From Rhodospirillaceae bacterium (GTDB taxonomy: Bacteria > Pseudomonadota > Alphaproteobacteria > Rhodospirillales > Rhodospirillaceae), in the NCBI GenBank assembly GCA_947476695.1, contig CANJRD010000004.1, positions 1 through 64,000 on the forward strand: DNA of 64,000 bases. The letters are read 5' to 3'. Both the position numbers and the translations under genes were made by a program. Below the pieces are notes generated by a model. It worked only from the letters and a program-made list of their open reading frames with translations, searched no databases and was not told the origin of the DNA. This document shows positions 34,110 through 41,647 of this stretch, one piece after another; position 1 is the first letter of the stretch, and every line of letters begins with the position of its first letter.

Positions 34110-36146
34110 GTGGCATTTCCCCCGATAAATCCCTCCGTCGATCGCGCTCTGCTGGAACGCGAATACCATGAGCCTACGTCGGTCCAGACCGCCGTGACGG
34201 TTCCCGAAGCGGCCGGCCGCGATCTCCTGGTTTCCGCCCAGACGGGGTCGGGCAAGACCGTCGCCTTCGGGTTGGCGATTGCGCCGGACCTTCTGGAAGG
34301 TGCGGAAAAGTTGCCGCGTGCCGGCGATCCAATGGCTCTGGTCGTCGCGCCGACGCGCGAACTCGCGCTCCAGGTCCATCGCGAACTTTCGTGGCTTTAC
34401 GCAAATACGGACGCGCGCGTCGTCGCTTGCGTCGGCGGTATGGATCCACGCGCTGAGCGCCAGCAGCTTTATGCCGGCAGCCACATCGTTGTCGGCACGC
34501 CGGGCCGTTTGCGCGATCACCTCGAACGCAACAGCCTCAGGGTCGCCGGCCTCAAGGCCGTCGTGCTGGATGAAGCCGACGAGATGCTGGATCTGGGTTT
34601 CCGCGAGGACTTGGAATTCATTCTCGAAGCCACGCCGAAGGAGCGCCGCACGCTGTTGTTCTCGGCCACCTTGCCGCGCGACATCGTGACCCTCGCGAAG
34701 CGTTATCAACGCGATGCCATGCGCGTGGAAACCGCGGCCAGCGAACGCGGGCACGCCGACATCGAATATCGCGCCATGCGCATCGCGCCGCAGGACTCCG
34801 TCCATGCGGTCGTGAACGTGCTGCGCATGATCGACTCCCCGGCCGCGCTGGTGTTCTGCAACACGCGCGACGGCGTGCGGCATCTTCATGCGGCCCTCGT
34901 TGAGCGCGGTTTCCTGGCCGTGTCTCTTTCGGGCGAATTCAGTCAGTCCGAACGCAATCACGCTCTGCAGGCGCTGCGCGACGGACGCGCCCGCGTCTGC
35001 GTGGCCACCGACGTCGCCGCGCGCGGAATCGATCTGCCGAATCTCGGGCTCGTGATACATGCCGACCTACCCAACGACGCCGAGACCCTGCAGCATCGCA
35101 GTGGCCGCACGGGCCGCGCCGGCCGCAAAGGCGTCAGCGTTCTGATCATTCCGCCGGTGCATCGCCGCAAGGCCGAACGTCTTTTGGGCTCCACGCGTAA
35201 CCAGGCGGTGTGGACCAACCCGCCGACGGCCGACGACATCCGCTTACTCGATAACGAACGCCTGCTGCAAAGCCTGCTGGCCGTTGACGCCGGTGATGAC
35301 GCCGATCTCGCCATGGCCAAGGTGCTGCTGGAAAAGCGTTCTCCGGAAGTCATCGCAGCGGCGCTGGTGCGTATTTACCGTTCGCAGCTGCCGGCGCCCG
35401 AGGACGTTGTCGATCTCGGCGCGCCGCCGCCGCCAGGTCAGCTCGGTCAGGCACCGCGCGACGCGAAACGCGGTCTGACGGACGCCGTCTGGTTCCGACT
35501 CAATGTCGGCCGCCAGCGCAAAGCCGATCCGAAATGGTTGATCCCGGAAATCTGCCGCCAGGGCGGAATCACGAAGCGCGAGATCGGCGCGATCCGGATC
35601 TTCGATCAGGACAGCAAATTCGAGATCGACGCTTCCGTGGCGAAGGAATTCGCCGAGCGCGTCGCCCAAGTCACCAAGGGCGATATCCATATCGGGCCGA
35701 GTGAGGCGCCCGCCGATGGCGGTCACGTCCGTCGCCCGCACAGCGCTGGCCCGAGCAAAGACGGTTGGAAGAAGAAGCCCTACGTGAAGCACACGAAGGG
35801 TCCGGAAGAACACGACAAGCCGCGTGAGATCCTGAGCAGGCCGAGTGACGCGCCCGCCGCCGACGGCCACGTCCGTCGCCCGCGCGGCCCCGGCCCGAGC
35901 AAAGACGGCTGGAAGAAGAAGCCCTACGTGACGAAGGGTCCCGAAGAGCATGACAAGGCGCGCGAGAAGCCACGGTGGTCGGACAAGGCCAAGCACGAAG
36001 GCAAGCCGAAGTTCGGTGGCAAGCCCGCCGGAAAATTCAGTGGAAAACCTAGCGGCAAGCCGGGCGGAAAATTCAGCGGGAAACCGGGTGGAAAGCCGGG
36101 CGGTGGTTTCAAGAAGTCCGAGAAGCCGAAGAAGTGGTCGGGCTGA
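34110..36146 (+). CDS. DEAD-box RNA helicase, DeaD/CsdA-like, with Gly/Lys-rich repeat tail
   Basis: A 678-aa RNA helicase. Motifs: Q-motif region EPTSVQTAVTVPEAAGRDLL, Walker A AQTGSGKT, Ia PTRELALQ, GG, TPGR, DEAD in LDEADEMLDLGF, SAT and the C-terminal RGIDLP and HRSGRTGRAGRKG. A DbpA-like RNA-binding domain (about 465-545) has WFRLNVGRQRKADPKWLIPE. From about 555 a repeated tail follows: two copies of GPSKDGWKKKPYV and then GKPGGKFSGKPG-type repeats, Lys/Gly-rich and probably disordered. It unwinds structured RNA during ribosome assembly or cold stress. Followed 37 bp later by recQ. Confidence 0.92.
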   Translation: MAFPPINPSVDRALLEREYHEPTSVQTAVTVPEAAGRDLLVSAQTGSGKTVAFGLAIAPDLLEGAEKLPRAGDPMALVVAPTRELALQVHRELSWLYANTDARVVACVGGMDPRAERQQLYAGSHIVVGTPGRLRDHLERNSLRVAGLKAVVLDEADEMLDLGFREDLEFILEATPKERRTLLFSATLPRDIVTLAKRYQRDAMRVETAASERGHADIEYRAMRIAPQDSVHAVVNVLRMIDSPAALVFCNTRDGVRHLHAALVERGFLAVSLSGEFSQSERNHALQALRDGRARVCVATDVAARGIDLPNLGLVIHADLPNDAETLQHRSGRTGRAGRKGVSVLIIPPVHRRKAERLLGSTRNQAVWTNPPTADDIRLLDNERLLQSLLAVDAGDDADLAMAKVLLEKRSPEVIAAALVRIYRSQLPAPEDVVDLGAPPPPGQLGQAPRDAKRGLTDAVWFRLNVGRQRKADPKWLIPEICRQGGITKREIGAIRIFDQDSKFEIDASVAKEFAERVAQVTKGDIHIGPSEAPADGGHVRRPHSAGPSKDGWKKKPYVKHTKGPEEHDKPREILSRPSDAPAADGHVRRPRGPGPSKDGWKKKPYVTKGPEEHDKAREKPRWSDKAKHEGKPKFGGKPAGKFSGKPSGKPGGKFSGKPGGKPGGGFKKSEKPKKWSG

Positions 36147-36183
36147 GAATGCGCCGCATCGGAACGCCGTCGAAAGGTGACCG

Positions 36184-37971
36184 ATGACGACCGCGCATGA
36201 GGTGCTGCACGATGTCTTCGGCTACAGCGCGTTTCGGGCCGGCCAGGAAGAGATCATTCAGTCACTGATATCGGGCAGCAATCTGCTGGCGGTAATGCCG
36301 ACCGGCGCCGGTAAATCGCTGTGCTATCAGATTCCCGCGATCATCTCGGAGCGCCTGACTGTCGTGGTCTCGCCGCTCGTGGCGTTAATGGACGATCAGG
36401 TTCAGGCTCTGCAGGCCAACGGCGTCGGTGTTGTCGCCATTCACTCGGGCGCGGCGCGCGAGGACAACGTCGTCAAATGGCAGAAGGTGGCCCGCGGCGA
36501 GTGCAAGCTGCTCTATCTGTCGCCCGAACGCTTGATGACGCCGCGGATGCTGAGCGCGCTTGAGGCGCTGAACCCCGCGCTGTTCGTCGTCGATGAGGCG
36601 CACTGCATCTCGAAATGGGGCGCGAGTTTTCGTCCGGAGTACGAGCAACTCTCGCGGCTTCGCGAAGCATTTTCCGGCGCGACGATTGCGGCCTTCACCG
36701 CCACCGCAGACAAGGCGACCCGCGCGGATATTGCGACCAAACTGTTCCGCGGCGACGGGCGCATCATCGTTCACGGCTTCGACCGCCCGAACCTGCGGCT
36801 ATCGGTCGCCAACAAGGTCACGTGGAAAGATCAGCTGATGGCGTTCCTGGCTGACAAGAAAGGTCAGCCCGGCATCGTCTACTGCCTCTCGCGAAAATTC
36901 ACCGACGAGGTCGCCATCTATCTGATGGGCGAGGGCCTAAATGCCATCCCCTATCACGCCGGCCAAAGCGCCGAGCAACGCAAAACCAATCAGGACCGCT
37001 TCATGAGTGAAGACGGCGTGATCATGGTCGCGACGATCGCCTTCGGCATGGGCATCGACAAGTCAGATATCCGATTTGTGTGCCACCTCAATCTGCCTGG
37101 CAGCCTCGAGGCCTACTATCAGGAGATCGGGCGCGCCGGCCGCGATGGCGAGCCTGCGGAGACCATGCTGCTCTATGGGTTGAGCGACACGGCGCTGCGC
37201 CGTCAGTTCATCGAGCAGGAGGATTCCGGCGACGATCACAAGCGCCGCGAGCACAAACGGCTCGACGCGCTGCTGGCCTATTGCGAGGCCTCAAGCTGCC
37301 GGCGGGTCTCGTTGTTGGCCTATTTCGATGAAGCGTCACAGCCCTGCGGCAATTGCGACAACTGTCTCACGCCAGTGAAACTGCTGGACGGAACGCAGCA
37401 AGCGCAGATGGTGCTTTCGACGGTCATCCAGACCGGCCAATTTTTCGGCACTGCGCATATCATCGATGTTCTCCGCGGCGCGGAGACCCAGAAGGTGCTG
37501 GAGCGCAGGCACCACGATCTCCCCACGCATGGCATCGGCAAGGAACACTCGAAGCAGTATTGGCAGAACTTCATTCGTCAGGTGATGGCCGGCGGTTGCC
37601 TGATCGCCAACATCCAAAAGTTCGGTGGGCTCGAGATTACCGCGCGTGGACGTAGCGTATTGAGCGGCGATGAACCGTTCATGTTCCGTGAAATCAGCAA
37701 GGCCAAGCCGGCGCCCGTGACGCCAAAGAAGGGTGGCGGGCCCGAACTCTCCGAAGACACCGCCGCCCGGTTGTCGGACCTGAAGAAACTTCGGCTCACA
37801 ATCGCCCGGGAGCGCAAGGTCGCGGCTTACATCATCTTCCCGGATTCCACCCTGATCGAGATGGCGCAGCACCGCCCACAAACTCTGACCGATATGGCGA
37901 CTATCAACGGCGTCGGCCCTAAAAAACTTCAGGAATTCGGGGCGCAGTTCCTCAAGGTGACGGCGAGGTGA
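36184..37971 (+). CDS. recQ: ATP-dependent DNA helicase RecQ
   Basis: A 595-aa 3'-to-5' DNA helicase for replication-fork and recombination repair. Motifs: Walker A MPTGAGKSLCYQ, Ia VVVSPLVALM, DEAH in VVDEAHCISKWG, TATAD, motif IV YCLSRK, and AYYQEIGRAGRDGEPAE. The zinc-binding region has Cys residues in AYCEASSCRRVS and QPCGNCDNC. The winged-helix RQC region follows (about 405-500). An HRDC domain (about 520-590) closes the protein (RKVAAYIIFPDSTLIEMAQH, then INGVGPKKL). ATG 36184 follows GAAAGGTGACC. Start and length are normal. It is directly abutted at its 3' side by a tannase-gene fragment. Confidence 0.95.
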   Translation: MTTAHEVLHDVFGYSAFRAGQEEIIQSLISGSNLLAVMPTGAGKSLCYQIPAIISERLTVVVSPLVALMDDQVQALQANGVGVVAIHSGAAREDNVVKWQKVARGECKLLYLSPERLMTPRMLSALEALNPALFVVDEAHCISKWGASFRPEYEQLSRLREAFSGATIAAFTATADKATRADIATKLFRGDGRIIVHGFDRPNLRLSVANKVTWKDQLMAFLADKKGQPGIVYCLSRKFTDEVAIYLMGEGLNAIPYHAGQSAEQRKTNQDRFMSEDGVIMVATIAFGMGIDKSDIRFVCHLNLPGSLEAYYQEIGRAGRDGEPAETMLLYGLSDTALRRQFIEQEDSGDDHKRREHKRLDALLAYCEASSCRRVSLLAYFDEASQPCGNCDNCLTPVKLLDGTQQAQMVLSTVIQTGQFFGTAHIIDVLRGAETQKVLERRHHDLPTHGIGKEHSKQYWQNFIRQVMAGGCLIANIQKFGGLEITARGRSVLSGDEPFMFREISKAKPAPVTPKKGGGPELSEDTAARLSDLKKLRLTIARERKVAAYIIFPDSTLIEMAQHRPQTLTDMATINGVGPKKLQEFGAQFLKVTAR

Positions 37972-37976
37972 AACGC

Positions 37977-38566
37977 GTCGAGCAACTACCTCGGCGCCAA
38001 CGAAAATCTGCGCTACCTCGGATTCCTCACCGACCCTGGCCCGAGCTACGAGTTGACCCAGAACTTCGATTGGGATCGCGATCCGCAGCGGCTTGGCACC
38101 TACGCGTTGATGAGCGGTGAGAACCCGGACCTCGAGCTGTTCGCCAACGACGGTCGTAAGATCATCCTCTTCCACGGTTGGGCCGACGCCAACAACACGC
38201 CTTACACCAATACGCACTACTACGAGCGCGTCGTGCGCGTGATGGGCGGTCTGGCGGAAACCCAGAAGTTCGCCCGGTTGTTCATGTTCCCGGGCATGTA
38301 TCACTGGGACGGCGGGTACGGGGTGAATCTGGCCGACTTGCTGGGCGCGCTCGATGCCTGGGTCGAGAACGGAACGGCGCCCGACATGATTACGGCCTAC
38401 AGTGTCGAGGGGCAGGGAGTTGGGCCGATCTCAGCCCCGGCAAGTTTCACCGGCGCGAACGCCGCCACCTTCAATCCGAAATTCTCCCGCCCGATTTTTC
38501 CGTATCCAGATTCATACCGCTACAGCGGCGGCGACCAGACTTCGGCGGCCAGCTTCAAGCGCGTGC
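37977..38566 (+). pseudogene. Tannase/feruloyl-esterase family, C-terminal fragment
   Basis: The frame from 37977 reads SSNYLGANENLRYLGFLTDP, then LTQNFDWDRDPQRL, LFHGWADANNTPYTNTHYYE and FMFPGMYHWDGGYGVNLADL. These are the C-terminal part of the tannase/feruloyl esterase alpha/beta-hydrolase family, including the GWADxxxxP aspartate region and the His in MYHWDGG. The nucleophile Ser in GxSxGG and the whole N-terminus are missing. It begins 6 bp after the recQ stop with no Shine-Dalgarno or start codon. Such a 3' remnant cannot be expressed as an enzyme. A rearrangement joined it to recQ. Confidence 0.75.
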
Positions 38567-38604
38567 GCGGGACGATGGAGCGGAGTAGCGCTGCATCGAA
38601 AGGG

Positions 38605-38680
38605 CGCAGCCGAGGATTGAAAGAGCCGACGGCACTGCGGGCGGCACGTAGGTCTCACCCGCGAGAATCAGTTTGAGTGC
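38605..38680 (-). pseudogene. NarL/FixJ-type regulator, inter-domain scrap
   Basis: On the minus strand the peptide ALKLILAGETYVPPAVPSAL resembles the conserved linker between receiver and LuxR-type HTH in NarL/FixJ regulators (xLRLVLAGGxYVPPxL). Neither domain can be read on either side. It is a further fragment in the pile-up between recQ and the histone-like gene; the match is short and could be chance. Confidence 0.35.
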
Positions 38681-38691
38681 AGAGCAAGGCC

Positions 38692-38802
38692 TTGAACAGC
38701 AACCGCGTGCGAGGGATGGACATCTACGCCAAAATCCCGATGCAGCAGAACGTCCCGGCCGGGACGTATACCGACAACATTGTTGTCTCGATCATTTACT
38801 GA
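38692..38802 (+). pseudogene. Spore coat protein U (SCPU) pilin-like C-terminal scrap
   Basis: The frame from 38692 reads MDIYAKIPMQQNVPAGTYTD, then NIVVSIIY and TGA at 38800-38802. The pattern VYGxxPxQQxVPxGTYxDTxxVxxxY is the C-terminal donor-strand region of secreted SCPU-domain pilins of chaperone-usher type. Only about 36 codons remain and there is no signal peptide. The stop codon lies in the second arm of a stem-loop that begins at 38783. Confidence 0.6.
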
Positions 38803-38811
38803 TCGAGACAA
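38783..38811. terminator. Stem-loop over the end of the SCPU scrap
   Basis: TTGTCTCGATCA (38783-38794) and TGATCGAGACAA (38800-38811) form a perfect 12-bp inverted repeat with a 5-nt loop. No long T-tract follows. It may be an attenuator-like or processing structure of the original pilin transcript. Confidence 0.45.
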
Positions 38812-38815
38812 TAAC

Positions 38816-38852
38816 AATAACGGCGCTGTGCGAGATACACAGCGCCGTTATT
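38816..38852. terminator. Strong bidirectional intrinsic terminator
   Basis: AATAACGGCGCTGTG (38816-38830) pairs perfectly with CACAGCGCCGTTATT (38838-38852), 15 bp, loop CGAGATA. The plus-strand arm is followed by TTGTTTAG, and the minus direction by TTATTGTTATTG. It can stop transcripts entering from recQ and, on the minus strand, those from the histone-like gene ending at 38867. Confidence 0.8.
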
Positions 38853-38866
38853 TTGTTTAGGAGGCT

Positions 38867-39343
38867 TTAGAGGGCGGCCTTGACGCGGCGCACGCGCTGA
38901 CGGCTGGCCTTGGCCAGGACTTCCAGACCGGCCACGACCTTCTCTTCGCCGGCCACAAACGCCTGCTGGCTCTGTTCGGCGATCTGCGATGCGATCTGCG
39001 ACGCACCCTTCAACAGGTTCGCCGCGGTCTTGCGGATGGTCGCCGGCGCGGATTTCGCTGCTTTCACCACCGCATTCTCCGTGCGGCGGACCGACTTCAC
39101 GGCCTGCTTCGCGGTCGTCTTGGCGCGCTTCACCAGTTTCGAGGTCTGGCTCTTGGCGGCCTTAGCTTTTGATGTCGCCTTGGCCTTGATCTTCGCGGTC
39201 ACGCGCTTTGCTTTGGCGCCGACGCTTTTCGCCTTGGCTTTGGTGCTGGCGCTCACGCGCTTGGCCTTCTTGGCGATGGTCTTGGCCTTGGCTTTTACCT
39301 TCGCCTTGGCTTTGACGACTTTGCGCTTGGCATTCGGTGGCAT
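38867..39343 (-). CDS. Lys/Ala-rich histone H1-like protein
   Basis: A 158-aa very basic protein from ATG 39343 (GGGAG upstream), starting MPPNAKRKVVKAKAKVKAKA. Residues about 1-110 are low-complexity Lys/Ala/Ser/Thr repeats (KAKAKSVGAKAKRVTAKIKA), as in eukaryotic H1 tails and bacterial AlgP/HctB-type proteins that bind DNA. The C-terminal part (about 110-158) is different: LLKGASQIASQIAEQSQQAF, then VAGEEKVVAGLEVLAKASRQ, an amphipathic helical segment resembling phasin-like or dimerisation helices. It probably acts as a nucleoid-associated protein. The opposite strand also has a long open frame, a shadow of the repeat composition. It has a dedicated terminator next to its end. Confidence 0.8.
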   Translation of the reverse strand: MPPNAKRKVVKAKAKVKAKAKTIAKKAKRVSASTKAKAKSVGAKAKRVTAKIKAKATSKAKAAKSQTSKLVKRAKTTAKQAVKSVRRTENAVVKAAKSAPATIRKTAANLLKGASQIASQIAEQSQQAFVAGEEKVVAGLEVLAKASRQRVRRVKAAL

Positions 39344-39550
39344 GGCAGACTCCCGGGGTGGAATAGTTGCAATACGGAACGCCGCAGCGTGCAATAAGTT
39401 CGCAATTGTTGAAAGAGCGAGGATCGTGGCTCGCCCTATCCGAGAACTTTATTCTTCAAAAGGGCCTTCTGTCTTGGGATCGGTCCGCTGCGTTCCGGCG
39501 TTGAAGGAGCAGCTGGGATATCCAACATCGCGGACGAAAAGGCTGCCCCC

Positions 39551-40081
39551 ATGAAGAAAGCACCCCTCGCTCTTGCCGTTTTGCTCGGTCTATCGGCTTG
39601 CGCCTCCATGAATGAGCCGCCGCCGCGTCCCGTCGTGCAAAGCTCGCCGGAAGTACGTGTCGCGCAGAACCGCTTGCACCGCCTTGGCTATTACAACGGT
39701 CCGATCGACGGGATCTGGGGCCGCGAGACCGACGGGGCGGTCGATCGCTTCCAGCGTTTTCGCGGCCTTCCTGAGACCGGCCGTCTCGACGAGCCGACCC
39801 GGATCGCCTTACGCGACACCATGCCGGCCAATCCGCTGCAGCCGAGCGTGGTCGCCAGCGTTCAGGAGCGCCTAACGGATGTCGGCTTCTATAGTGGTCC
39901 GCGCGATGGCACCTGGGGCCCGGCGACCGAGTCGGGGCTGCGGGCCTTCCAACGCAGTCGTAGCCTTGAACCGAATGGCGAACTGACCCCGGCGACGGCG
40001 TCAGCGCTCGGCTTCAATCCGAACGACCTGCGGGAAGGTTCCGAAATGCGCGCCGCCGGCGGCTATCGCAGAGAGAATTAA
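39551..40081 (+). CDS. Lipoprotein with two peptidoglycan-binding domains
   Basis: A 176-aa outer- or inner-membrane lipoprotein. The signal MKKAPLALAVLLGLSACASM has lipobox LSAC with acylated Cys17. Two PG_binding_1 modules follow: VRVAQNRLHRLGYYNGPIDG with IWGRETDGAVDRFQRFRGLP (about 36-80) and VASVQERLTDVGFYSGPRDG with TWGPATESGLRAFQRSRSLE (about 100-145). Such proteins anchor to or sense peptidoglycan. It stands alone, convergent with the CHRD-protein gene. No catalytic domain. Confidence 0.85.
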   Translation: MKKAPLALAVLLGLSACASMNEPPPRPVVQSSPEVRVAQNRLHRLGYYNGPIDGIWGRETDGAVDRFQRFRGLPETGRLDEPTRIALRDTMPANPLQPSVVASVQERLTDVGFYSGPRDGTWGPATESGLRAFQRSRSLEPNGELTPATASALGFNPNDLREGSEMRAAGGYRREN

Positions 40082-40098
40082 TCGGCGTCGCAAGCTTT

Positions 40099-40125
40099 GC
40101 CCGCGGCTCCTAAGGGGTCGCGGGC
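40099..40125. terminator. Hairpin between convergent genes
   Basis: GCCCGCG (40099-40105) pairs with CGCGGGC (40119-40125). The left arm is preceded by TTT and the right is followed by GAAA. It lies where the lipoprotein gene (plus) and the CHRD gene (minus) converge. The missing long T-tract keeps confidence modest. Confidence 0.45.
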
Positions 40126-40556
40126 GAAACGCGCCTGATGGTCCCGCGTAATTCGCCGTCGGGATATTTCACCGTGTGGATGTTTACATACAGCCACCCT
40201 GCGATCAGGTACTGCAGCTGCGAATCGTTCAGCACAATCGCGCCCTGAATGGGCGGCTTGGCGCCGGCTTTACCGAGGTCGAACTGCACACCGGCATTGG
40301 CGCCGATACGCTGCGGTCCATGGACCTGCGCAGCCGTCACCGGTGACGTCAGGCCGGCGTAAGTCAGCTTCCAACTCAAACGCAGCGTGTCGCGCTCAAG
40401 GCTGAACTCGATCCGGCCGGCGCCCGCGCTGTCCGTCGTCACGCTCTGTTCGTCGGCCGATAGGTTGGCCGCAAAAGCAATCGGGCCGGTTGGCTCGGCG
40501 GCAGATGCCGGCGCGCTCACCAATAGCGCCCAAATGAGCAGCGCAATACGCATCAT
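40110..40556 (-). CDS. CHRD-domain secreted protein
   Basis: A 148-aa exported protein from ATG 40556, signal peptide MMRIALLIWALLVSAPASAA. The mature part has the CHRD signature: SLERDTLRLSWKLTYAGLTS, VTAAQVHGPQRIGANAGVQF and HTVKYPDGELRGTIRRV. CHRD domains are beta structures named after chordin and are found in bacterial surface and metal-associated proteins of unknown role. Its ATG overlaps the stop of the COG4315 gene (ATGA). It is the last gene of a five-gene coupled operon. Confidence 0.8.
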   Translation of the reverse strand: MMRIALLIWALLVSAPASAAEPTGPIAFAANLSADEQSVTTDSAGAGRIEFSLERDTLRLSWKLTYAGLTSPVTAAQVHGPQRIGANAGVQFDLGKAGAKPPIQGAIVLNDSQLQYLIAGWLYVNIHTVKYPDGELRGTIRRVSPATP

Positions 40557-41647
40557 CGATCTTCCGGTTGTCCGACAAGGGCCAGAATCGGCTCGAATCC
40601 TTGCGCGCCTAGGCCGCCGGCCCATCCGTCGCCGCGGATGTCTCCGGGGCGGCGGTCGCGTGTGTTGGTATAGAGCGTGCTTCCGCGATAGGCCCAAACG
40701 GATTGACCGTTCACGGTATTCAAGGACCAATCGCCGATGGGCTTGGCATCCTTCTCGGCCGTGACAAGGCGCACGGTCGTTTCAAGGCAGGCTTCGTTGC
40801 AGGTGCGCTTCTTGACCACGTCAAATGTCTCGGGCCCGACGTAGAGCGTGAGGCCTTTGGCATCGGCGTAGATGGGGCCGACGTCCGCGGCCTGCACCGT
40901 CACCCAGGCCGGTCGCGCCGCCGCCGGCGTCAGGATCAACGCGTGCCATGTCTTATCGCGGCCTTCGCCGCGATAGTCGCCTGGGCGTTGATCGTCGGCA
41001 AAAGCATAAAGCGGTCGGCCATCGTGCGCCCATTGGCCGCTGCCGTCCGGACGTTTGACGATGGTCCAGGGGCCAAACGCTGTCGCCATCCCCGGTGCGG
41101 TGATCGGCAACCAGGTCGTGAGGCAGGCCCCGACGCACTTCACCCGGCCGTTGGCCTCATCGTCGCGCGCGTAAAGCGTCATGCCGCGATAATCGATCAA
41201 GGCGCGGCCGAGATCGATGGTGCGCACGTCCAGACCCGCCGGCGTCGCCAGAGGCACGAAAGCTGTGTGCCAGGCATAGTTTGCGGCGTTGTCGCCGAAC
41301 TGCGTTCCGGCGGCGGCATCCTTGCCATACAGGTACAGCGGTTTGCCGCGATAGGCCCACTGACGTGTGCCGTCTTCGCGCGCCAAGCTGCGCCAATCGC
41401 CGATATCCTTCGCGTCGGCCGGCGCGGCGAACGGCGGCCAGGCCTTGGCGCAGGCCTGCGTGCAGAACGAGGCGCCCGGCCTATCGCGGTCGTAGCTGTT
41501 AAGCGTGAAGCCACGCGCATCCGTTAGGATCACGCCGGCGCCGATAACCTGTTCACGTGCCTCTGCGGGTGCGGGGGCTGCGATGGCAGGGGCCGTCAGG
41601 CTCCCTGCCGAAAGGCACAGCCAAAAACCCCAACGCGTCAGGCTCAC
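40553..41647 (-). CDS. COG4315-type repeat lipoprotein-like secreted protein
   Basis: A 364-aa exported protein with signal peptide MSLTRWGFWLCLSAGSLTAP. The mature part contains three to four copies of the secreted repeat of unknown function (PF03640, COG4315). Copies include GFTLNSYDRDRPGASFCTQA with CAKAWPPF, MTLYARDDEANGRVKCVGAC with LTTWLPI, and LTLYVGPETFDVVKKRTCNE. Conserved pairs of Cys (CxxxC) and Trp mark each copy, and each ends near WAYRGKPLYLYGKD or WAHDGRPLYAFADD. Members are often next to electron-transfer or metal-handling genes. Coupled by 4 nt to the DUF1552 gene upstream and the CHRD gene downstream. Confidence 0.85.
   Translation of the reverse strand: MSLTRWGFWLCLSAGSLTAPAIAAPAPAEAREQVIGAGVILTDARGFTLNSYDRDRPGASFCTQACAKAWPPFAAPADAKDIGDWRSLAREDGTRQWAYRGKPLYLYGKDAAAGTQFGDNAANYAWHTAFVPLATPAGLDVRTIDLGRALIDYRGMTLYARDDEANGRVKCVGACLTTWLPITAPGMATAFGPWTIVKRPDGSGQWAHDGRPLYAFADDQRPGDYRGEGRDKTWHALILTPAAARPAWVTVQAADVGPIYADAKGLTLYVGPETFDVVKKRTCNEACLETTVRLVTAEKDAKPIGDWSLNTVNGQSVWAYRGSTLYTNTRDRRPGDIRGDGWAGGLGAQGFEPILALVGQPEDR

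Noticed and set aside
38910-39554. 214-aa plus-strand frame opposite the histone-like gene
   Set aside because: An artefact of the Lys/Ala codon repeats; hydrophobic Ala/Phe/Leu repeats in it are the complement of AAG/GCC runs.
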